A stretch of DNA of 64,000 bases. It comes from Rhodanobacter sp. OK091 (GTDB taxonomy: Bacteria; Pseudomonadota; Gammaproteobacteria; Xanthomonadales; Rhodanobacteraceae). Of the stretch, positions 58,653 to 64,000 are shown in pieces. The notes under the pieces were generated by a model that ran no database searches, was not told the origin of the DNA, and saw only the letters and a list, made by a program, of their open reading frames with translations. The stretch is taken from positions 806,001 to 870,000 of the forward strand of contig NZ_FRCH01000002.1 in NCBI RefSeq assembly GCF_900142825.1, in the 5' to 3' direction. The position numbers were made by a program, and so were the translations under genes. Each line of letters opens with the position of its first letter. Positions within the stretch are counted from its first letter, which is position 1.

Positions 58653-59612
58653 ATGCACCGGATCGGCTTTCTGCTCAGCGACGGCTTCCAGATCATGGCG
58701 CTCGCGCCGCAGTCGGTTTTCGAGTACGCGAACTTCACGGTGGGCGAGGCGTTCTACACGCTCGGCAATTTCTCGGTGGATGGCGGCGAGGTGCGTTCGT
58801 CGCTCGGCATGCCCGTGGGGACGCGGTCATTGCGCGGGCGGCTCGAGGTGGACACGTGGTTCGTTGCCGGGGTCAACGATCCGCTCGGTTCGCCGGCGCC
58901 CGACGGCGTTCTCGCATTCCTGCGCAAGGCCGGGCATCGTGCGCGACGCATTGCCGGCATCTGTACCGGCGGATTCGTGCTCGCGGAAGCAGGTTTGCTG
59001 GCGGACCGGCGCGCCACAACGCACTGGGCGTACGCGCGCGAAATGCAGAAACGCTTTCCGGACATCCGTGTGGAAGAAGACCGCATCTACATCGTCGACG
59101 GTTCGATCTGGACTTCCGCCGGCATGACAGCCGGTCTGGATCTCGCGCTTGCGATGGTGGAAAAGGATCTGGGTGAGGACACGGCCCGTTCAGTGGCGCA
59201 TGGTCTGGTCATGCATCAGCGCCGGGCCGGCGGCCAGTCGCAGCATTCCGAAATGCTCGACCTGGCACCGAAGTCCGATCGCATCCAGAACGCGTTGAAC
59301 TATGCACGCCAGAACCTGGGCCGCCCGCTGAGCGTCGAGGAGTTGGCCGAAGCAGCCCACTTGAGTCCGCGGCAGTTCAGTCGTGTCTTCACACTCGAAA
59401 CGGGACAGTCCCCTGCAAAAGCCGTGGAAAGGCTACGACTGGAGGCGGCGCGGCTCATGATCGAGCAGAGCCGGCATCCGTTTGACGTGATCGCCAAAGA
59501 GACCGGCTTTCGCGATCGCCGCCACTTGCGCGACGCCTTCACGCGGGGGTTTGGCATTCCGCCCCAAGCCGTTAGGCGCGATGCACATGGGGATGTCCAA
59601 GAGGCCTTCTAG
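58653..59612 (+). CDS. GlxA-family AraC transcriptional regulator (DJ-1/PfpI domain)
   Basis: 319 residues. The N-terminal DJ-1/PfpI-like domain (1-190) has the nucleophile-elbow region RIAGICTGGFVLAEAGLL, with Cys in the usual place, and the RATTHWAYA segment typical of GlxA-type regulators. The C-terminal AraC domain (215-315) has two helix-turn-helices (LSVEELAEAAHLSPRQFSRV; PFDVIAKETGFRDRRHLRDA). Divergent from the SDR gene, so it is a plausible activator of that set. Confidence 0.92.
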   Translation: MHRIGFLLSDGFQIMALAPQSVFEYANFTVGEAFYTLGNFSVDGGEVRSSLGMPVGTRSLRGRLEVDTWFVAGVNDPLGSPAPDGVLAFLRKAGHRARRIAGICTGGFVLAEAGLLADRRATTHWAYAREMQKRFPDIRVEEDRIYIVDGSIWTSAGMTAGLDLALAMVEKDLGEDTARSVAHGLVMHQRRAGGQSQHSEMLDLAPKSDRIQNALNYARQNLGRPLSVEELAEAAHLSPRQFSRVFTLETGQSPAKAVERLRLEAARLMIEQSRHPFDVIAKETGFRDRRHLRDAFTRGFGIPPQAVRRDAHGDVQEAF

Positions 59613-60052
59613 GCGAGCGGTATCCTGGATTCTCTGTGTGACTTGGTCGCAGGGAGGAAACTTGCGGCCATGCCTGGCCGATGACAGTCCTTGCAGGCTC
59701 GACGACGGCCGCACAAGCCCGCGACGGGCAGGGATCAGCCTGTCGGCATTCCCAAGACCCGACAGTCAAGTTGCAAGAAGCGGAACTCCACCAAACCACA
59801 AGGTTGGGCCGGATTGCGCGCGGCGTCTTCCCACGGTACCGGCAGGCCGTCTTGCGGCAGAGAGAGCGTGGCCCGGACGTTGAAACCAGGAGCGGCCCCT
59901 CAGCAATAGACCGTTTGGCACGTTTTGCAAGAGCATTGGCGTCTTTCGCTAGTTACGCCGACCCACTCTTGAGCGACACTGAAATTGTGAGCTGGGGTCC
60001 TGAAAGACACAGCGACCTTGGTAAAGCCGAAACCTCAAGAGGGGTCACACAA
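59613..60052. other. Intergenic, 440 bp, nothing coding recognised
   Basis: The downstream aldehyde dehydrogenase frame is open through much of this stretch, but the translated sequence has no family character. It should contain the promoter of the dehydrogenase gene. No repeats or hairpins of note. Confidence 0.4.
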
Positions 60053-61495
60053 ATGAAAGCACGTGAAGCCACGACTCCAGCAAGAGCCTTTGATCGCGCC
60101 TATATCAACGGCCAATTCGTCACGCCTCATGGAACGCAGATCGTCGATCTAGTGAACCCGGCAGACAACAAGGTTATCGGCAAGGTCACCATGGCAGATG
60201 AAATCGACACCCAAAAAGCCATCGGTGCTGCGAAAGAGGCCTTCAATACTTTTTCGCAAAGTAGCAAGGAATACCGGATGGAGCTTCTGCAGCGGCTGCA
60301 CGATGCCGTGGCCAAGCGAATGGATCAACTTGTCGAAGCGACGGTCGTAGAATACGGCGCACCGCAGGACCGTGCGAGGGGCTCCAACAACCTCGCGGCG
60401 AACATTTTCCTGCACTTCAAGAAAGTCCTCGAAGATTTCGACCTGGTCAAAACCGTCGGCACATCCAAGGTCGTGATGGAACCGGTCGGCGTAGTGGGCA
60501 TATTTACGCCATGGAATTCGAGCGCCGGCTCGATCGCGATCAAGGTGGCGCCGGCGATCGCTGCCGGATGTACGGTCGTCATCAAGCCCAGCGAGATGAG
60601 CGCCATGCAAACGGAAGTGTTGCTGGACGCCTTTCATGAAGCCGGGTTGCCTCCCGGTGTCATCAATGTCGTGACGGGCCTGGGCGAGGTCGTCGGGACG
60701 GAGTTAACGCAAAGTCCCGACATTCAGAAAATCGCTTTCACCGGTTCGACGCAGATCGGAAAACTGGTCGCCAAGAACTCCCTGGACACGATGAAGCGCT
60801 TGACGCTGGAGCTCGGGGGCAAGTCACCCAACATCATCCTGGACGACGCCGATCTCTCCACGGCGATCCCGCTGGCCATCAACGCCTGCTACTTGAATAA
60901 CGGGCAGGCCTGCATTGCGGCTTCACGTCTGATCGTGCCGGAAGACCGACTCGACGAAGTGAAGCGATTGGCCAAGGCGGCCGTCGAAAAAATCAAAGTG
61001 GGCGATCCGAGAGACAAGGACGTCACGCTCGGCCCATTGGCCAGCACAAAGCAGTACAACCGCGTGCAGGAGTACATCACGTCGGGGATCGAGGAAGGTG
61101 CGGAGCTCGTCATCGGCGGGGAAGGTCATCCCCAGGGACTTGAAGGTGGGAACTTCATCAAGCCCACCGTGTTTGCCAACGTCACCCGCGAGATGCGTAT
61201 CGCGAAGGAAGAAATCTTTGGGCCGGTTCTTTCGATACTGACGTACAAGACGGAAGCCGAGGCCATTGAAATCGCCAATGACACCGAATTCGGCCTCATC
61301 GCCTACATAAGCTCGGCGGACCCGGAAAGGGCCACCCGTGTGGCGCGCAAACTCGCCGCCGGCCGCGTCCTGATCAACACATTGAGTCACGATCCGTTTG
61401 CTCCCTTCGGTGGGTTCAAACAATCCGGGATGGGTCGGGAAGGCGGGGTCTTCGGGCTGCAGGAGTACCTGGAACCCAAGGCGATCATCGGCTAA
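60053..61495 (+). CDS. Aldehyde dehydrogenase (NAD(P)+)
   Basis: 480 residues, standard length. Oxidises an aldehyde to the acid. FTPWNSSAGSIAIKVAPAIA and TVVIKPSEMS form the cofactor site, the general base Glu is in LTLELGGKSPNI, the nucleophile Cys in NNGQACIAASR, and the C-terminal motif EEIFGPVLSILTY is intact. Start taken at the ATG at 60053 (GAGGGG nine bases upstream) because conserved sequence begins there (RAYINGQFV). Followed after 59 bases by an AraC-type regulator. Substrate unknown. Confidence 0.94.
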   Translation: MKAREATTPARAFDRAYINGQFVTPHGTQIVDLVNPADNKVIGKVTMADEIDTQKAIGAAKEAFNTFSQSSKEYRMELLQRLHDAVAKRMDQLVEATVVEYGAPQDRARGSNNLAANIFLHFKKVLEDFDLVKTVGTSKVVMEPVGVVGIFTPWNSSAGSIAIKVAPAIAAGCTVVIKPSEMSAMQTEVLLDAFHEAGLPPGVINVVTGLGEVVGTELTQSPDIQKIAFTGSTQIGKLVAKNSLDTMKRLTLELGGKSPNIILDDADLSTAIPLAINACYLNNGQACIAASRLIVPEDRLDEVKRLAKAAVEKIKVGDPRDKDVTLGPLASTKQYNRVQEYITSGIEEGAELVIGGEGHPQGLEGGNFIKPTVFANVTREMRIAKEEIFGPVLSILTYKTEAEAIEIANDTEFGLIAYISSADPERATRVARKLAAGRVLINTLSHDPFAPFGGFKQSGMGREGGVFGLQEYLEPKAIIG

Positions 61496-61554
61496 CCCGA
61501 GGTATGTCCTGACAGCGCGATGGCTTCCAGACGACATGCCAGCGAGAGAAAAAA

Positions 61555-62577
61555 ATGACCGTCCACGTGCCAGACCGTTTCAAAGCCGCGAACGCCTTCT
61601 GGATAGGGCTCGGCAAGATCGGACTTACGCCAGCAGCGGTGCTGAACCAAGCTCGCTTGCCGCTGACTGTTTACGACGGCAAGAAGAACCTCGTCACGAC
61701 GGCGCAGTTCTTCGCACTCTGGCGTGCCGTGGGCGAGCTATCCGCTGATCCGGCCGCGGGCCTGAAAATCGCCACCCAGATCGACGTCGGTAATCGGCCA
61801 CCGTCAACGATGGCGGCCTATTACGCTCGTGACTACCGGGATGCCCTCACTCGCCTTGCTCGCTTCAAGCAACTGTGTTCGCCCGAGGAACTGCAAATCA
61901 AGCTGAGCAAGGACGAGTGTGTGATCGAGCCTGTGTGGCTCCACGCGCAGGAAGAGACGCCGCCTTTGCTGACAGACGCCGCCTTCGCATCCTTCGTTGA
62001 ACTCGGTCGCCGTGGCACAGGGCATTGGGTGACGGCGAAAAGGGTCGAGCTGAAGCGCAGCGCGGAGGCGACCGGCTTCCACGAAGCCTATTTCATGGGT
62101 CCGATCACGTTCGGAGCGCGACGAAATGCGCTCGTCCTGCACGCGACCGATCTCGATCGGCCGTTCCTTACCTACAACGCCGAGTTGCTTGACATGTTGA
62201 ATCCGCAGCTCGAGCGCGCGCTTGAAGAGCGCCGTGCGCAAAGTTCGATCAGTGAGCAGGTGAAATGGATTCTCAAACGCCTGCTCGCGGGAAGCCGGCC
62301 GGAGATAGCGACCGTGGCACGCGAGCTCGGGTTGAGCGATCGGACCTTGCAGCGTCGCATCATCGATGACGGTGCAACCTTCCGGCAGTTGCTTCTTGAG
62401 GTGCGGCAGGAACTGGCGCACGAGTACCTCAACCGCCCGGAGATGGATGTCACGGAAGTGGCATTTCTGCTCGGCTACGAGGATTCGAATTCTTTCTATC
62501 GAGCTTTCCGAACGTGGAAGGGAACGACGCCATCCCAGTTGAGGGCCGCGCTCCGACGATCTGAAACCAGGCAATAA
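61555..62577 (+). CDS. AraC-family regulator (OruR/arabinose-binding N-terminal type)
   Basis: 340 residues. The N-terminal ~200 residues match the AraC_binding_2-type sensor domain, and the C-terminus has the paired helix-turn-helix: PEIATVARELGLSDRTLQRR and MDVTEVAFLLGYEDSNSFYR, ending FRTWKGTTPSQLR. Co-directional with the aldehyde dehydrogenase, and directly followed by a truncated short-chain dehydrogenase frame whose GTG begins right after the stop. It probably regulated an SDR target that is now broken. Confidence 0.92.
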   Translation: MTVHVPDRFKAANAFWIGLGKIGLTPAAVLNQARLPLTVYDGKKNLVTTAQFFALWRAVGELSADPAAGLKIATQIDVGNRPPSTMAAYYARDYRDALTRLARFKQLCSPEELQIKLSKDECVIEPVWLHAQEETPPLLTDAAFASFVELGRRGTGHWVTAKRVELKRSAEATGFHEAYFMGPITFGARRNALVLHATDLDRPFLTYNAELLDMLNPQLERALEERRAQSSISEQVKWILKRLLAGSRPEIATVARELGLSDRTLQRRIIDDGATFRQLLLEVRQELAHEYLNRPEMDVTEVAFLLGYEDSNSFYRAFRTWKGTTPSQLRAALRRSETRQ

Positions 62578-62900
62578 GTGCAAAGCAAAAAGCAGGGATA
62601 TATACACAACCTTTGGTTAGTCATCGGCAGCGCAGGCGGCTTGGGCCGAAACATTGTGGAGGCCTTACTCGAATCCGGCGATCGACTCGTCGCCACAGCG
62701 CGCGACACAAAGCGACTTGATGATTGGGTAGAAAAACGGCGACCGCGTTCGCGCGGTCCCTCTTGCATCGGACGCCGGGGCAGGGCGATTGGTCGGGGTT
62801 ATCGCGGGTAGGGCAGGAGCCGCTTCCGAGCTTTCTCACACATGTTCGCCAAGCCCACAAACGAGGGCACGACAGCACGATATCGCCGGTTCCAGCGATG
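62578..62900 (+). pseudogene. Short-chain dehydrogenase, truncated and frameshifted
   Basis: The first ~45 codons give LWLVIGSAGGLGRNIVEALL, then ESGDRLVATARDTKRLDDWV, a clear SDR N-terminus with the cofactor glycine motif. Then the homology shifts frame (GDRVRAVPLASDAGAGRLVG is readable one frame over) and is lost at the point where the dispersed repeat copy C sits. No NNAG, Ser or YxxxK motif survives. A recently broken gene. Confidence 0.75.
62784..62814 (+). repeat. Dispersed repeat, copy C
   Basis: GGCGATTGGTCGG followed by GGTTATCGCGGGTAGGGC. About 30 bp shared with copy A (7617) and an identical 18-bp right half with copy B (54431). It lies within the broken SDR gene. Confidence 0.5.
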
Positions 62901-62925
62901 TAGAACAGTTTCGCGCATGGGTCGC

Positions 62926-63165
62926 TCAGCTCTCCTCGTCCACGGCCGACAGATCCGAGTCGTCGTGCTCGTAGCTGAGCAGTTCGCCGGGCTGGCAATT
63001 CAGCGCGGCGCACAGTCGCATCAGCGTGGAAAAGCGCACGCCGCGCACCTTCCCGGAACGAAACAGAGACAGGTGGGTTTCGCTGACGCCAACCAGCGCG
63101 GCCAGTTGCTTGGCTTTCATCTGCCGTGCCGCGAGCACGTCATCCAGTGTGACTCGTATGGGCAT
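62926..63165 (-). CDS. XRE-family transcriptional regulator (small)
   Basis: 79 residues: DDVLAARQMKAKQLAALVGV, SETHLSLFRSGKVRGVRFST, LMRLCAALNCQPGELLSYEH, a single Cro/C1-type helix-turn-helix of the YozG kind. Its ATG overlaps the stop of the DUF2975 gene (TGATG), a common pairing in which the small regulator and the membrane protein work together. Likely regulates its own operon. Confidence 0.92.
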   Translation of the reverse strand: MPIRVTLDDVLAARQMKAKQLAALVGVSETHLSLFRSGKVRGVRFSTLMRLCAALNCQPGELLSYEHDDSDLSAVDEES

Positions 63166-63671
63166 CAGAATATCCCGTCGAGTTCAGCCTGTACGTCGGC
63201 GGCATGCCGCAGTACATCAGCGATGACTTTCAGTGAAAGACCGACCGCCCCTAACACCAGCGCCGAGATGTCATAGGCGATCCAGAATCCAGGATCGTAT
63301 CCGAACAATCGGCACAGCCCCGGCACCAAGAAGACGCTGGCAAACGCACCCAGCGTCAACATCAATCCCACCCGGTCGAGCATGCGACGGATGGCGGGTC
63401 CGTAAAGTTCGCCGCGTCCGATCGCCGCCAACGCCTGCCGAATCCACCAAAGCGCCAGCAGATACAACGCCTCCGGTAGCGCCTCCACCGTCTGGACGGC
63501 TAGACGCCCGAGTTTTTTCGTATCTATGCCGCGTCGAATGAGCTCTTCCAGAGCAAATCCAAATCGTTCGAGAACCAGCAGCACGATCAGCCCGCTGCAT
63601 AGCAAGGTCACGAAGGTGCGCAGTCGCGCGCTGCGACGCTGGATCTCTGCCGTCGGGGATTGGGTGGTCAT
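63165..63671 (-). CDS. DUF2975 membrane protein
   Basis: 168 residues with four hydrophobic helices (LRTFVTLLCSGLIVLLVLER; LYLLALWWIRQALAAIG; LMLTLGAFASVFLVPGLCRL; ISALVLGAVGLSLKVIADVL). This is the DUF2975 layout. Start at the ATG at 63671 is supported by GGAGGC just upstream; the frame reaches 63842 but overlaps the divergent ABC gene's leader. Coupled to the XRE gene by a one-base overlap. Function unknown; often found with a YozG-like regulator. Confidence 0.88.
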   Translation of the reverse strand: MTTQSPTAEIQRRSARLRTFVTLLCSGLIVLLVLERFGFALEELIRRGIDTKKLGRLAVQTVEALPEALYLLALWWIRQALAAIGRGELYGPAIRRMLDRVGLMLTLGAFASVFLVPGLCRLFGYDPGFWIAYDISALVLGAVGLSLKVIADVLRHAADVQAELDGIF

Positions 63672-63683
63672 GTTGCCTCCAAA

Positions 63684-63702
63684 ATTTAAGCTTGACTTAA
63701 AT
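63684..63702. promoter_or_regulatory. Inverted repeat in the divergent promoter region
   Basis: ATTTAAG-CTTGA-CTTAAAT, a perfect 7-bp inverted repeat with a 5-bp spacer, just upstream of the DUF2975 start and within an AT-rich 138-bp gap shared with the divergent ABC gene. Candidate operator for the XRE regulator. Confidence 0.45.
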
Positions 63703-63809
63703 ATTTCTGCCATTAGTTTAACTCTAATATCAATTTTCGCAAGCTGATCGAACCTGACCAGATCTATGTCCCAGAGCCCTCCAACCGGCCAAGAAAGGAA
63801 CACGCTGCC

Positions 63810-64000
63810 ATGTATTGCCTCGAAGCATTCGAACTGTTCCATCGCTATTCAAACCACGACGTTGTGCTCGATGGCATCAACATGCGCGTACCTGAAGGCA
63901 GCATCTACGGTTTCCTCGGGCCCAATGGCGCCGGAAAGACCACTACGCTGCGCCTCCTGCTCGGATTGCTCCGATGTCAGCAAGGCAGCATCTCGATCTT
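63810..64000 (+). CDS. ABC transporter ATP-binding protein (truncated by window edge)
   Basis: N-terminal 63 residues only. Starts MYCLEAFELFHRYSNHDVVL, then the Walker A motif GPNGAGKTT at about residues 38-46 (IYGFLGPNGAGKTTTLRLLL). This is the DrrA/CcmA-like exporter ATPase type. Start ATG at 63810 preceded by AAAGGA. Divergent from the DUF2975/XRE pair; substrate unknown. Confidence 0.93.
   Translation, partial: MYCLEAFELFHRYSNHDVVLDGINMRVPEGSIYGFLGPNGAGKTTTLRLLLGLLRCQQGSISI

Noticed and set aside
59681-60052. Long N-terminal extension of the aldehyde dehydrogenase
   Set aside because: The added 124 residues lack family similarity; the conserved dehydrogenase start coincides with ATG 60053.
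1-64000. CRISPR arrays, tRNA or rRNA genes, riboswitches
   Set aside because: No regularly spaced repeats, tRNA cloverleaf consensus, rRNA segments or known riboswitch cores were noticed. Small RNAs cannot be excluded by eye.

Overview
The window is a GC-rich proteobacterial chromosome segment. GC was judged by eye, not counted. The gene set (OprB-type porin, DgcZ-like cyclase, MATE pump, EntD-type PPTase, an integron attC of the Xanthomonas/Pseudomonas type) suggests a gammaproteobacterium, perhaps Xanthomonadales; no rRNA or tRNA is present to confirm this.

Left flank (1-14.5 kb) is a patchwork. It holds the end of a catalase, a small gene with a faint antitoxin-like C-terminus, an MFS transporter/FAD monooxygenase pair, an OprB-like porin, a solitary contractile-tail sheath protein, two small minus-strand genes separated by a well-formed 57-bp integron attC site, a zinc-sensing (CZB) diguanylate cyclase, a zinc-finger anti-sigma fragment coupled to an S8 lipoprotease, and long stretches with gene debris.

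The centre (14503-53977) is one co-directional biosynthetic locus: mbtH - AH/AT/ER (trans-acting hydrolase, malonyltransferase and enoylreductase in one protein) - a 10,700-residue trans-AT PKS-NRPS - cytochrome P450 - MATE exporter - EntD-type phosphopantetheinyl transferase. No AT lies inside the megasynthase, so the malonyl-AT of the upstream protein must load every ACP. I read the order as KS-DH-KR-ACP / KS-DH-KR-ACP / KS-DH-ACP / KS-DH-KR-ACP / KS-KR-ACP / KS-KR-MT-ACP-DH-ACP / KS0-PCP / C-A(Ser)-PCP-TE. Six KSs look competent for elongation; the seventh has lost an active-site His and should only pass the chain to the condensation domain. The predicted product is an unsaturated, partly hydroxylated, singly C-methylated polyketide acyl chain joined to serine and released by the TE, then oxidised by the P450 and exported by the MATE pump. 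Starter unit and final structure cannot be read from the sequence. The PPTase activates the carriers and MbtH should support the serine A domain.

Right flank (54-64 kb) holds LysR debris, an ArsR/SRPBCC operon whose start codon lies inside a perfect 20-bp palindrome, an alpha/beta hydrolase, two SnoaL-like proteins and an SDR on the minus strand, a GlxA-type AraC regulator, an aldehyde dehydrogenase, an OruR-type AraC regulator followed by a broken SDR, a DUF2975/XRE pair, and the start of an ABC-transporter ATPase. A short dispersed repeat (about 30 bp) occurs at 7617, 54431 and 62784, the last two within gene debris.
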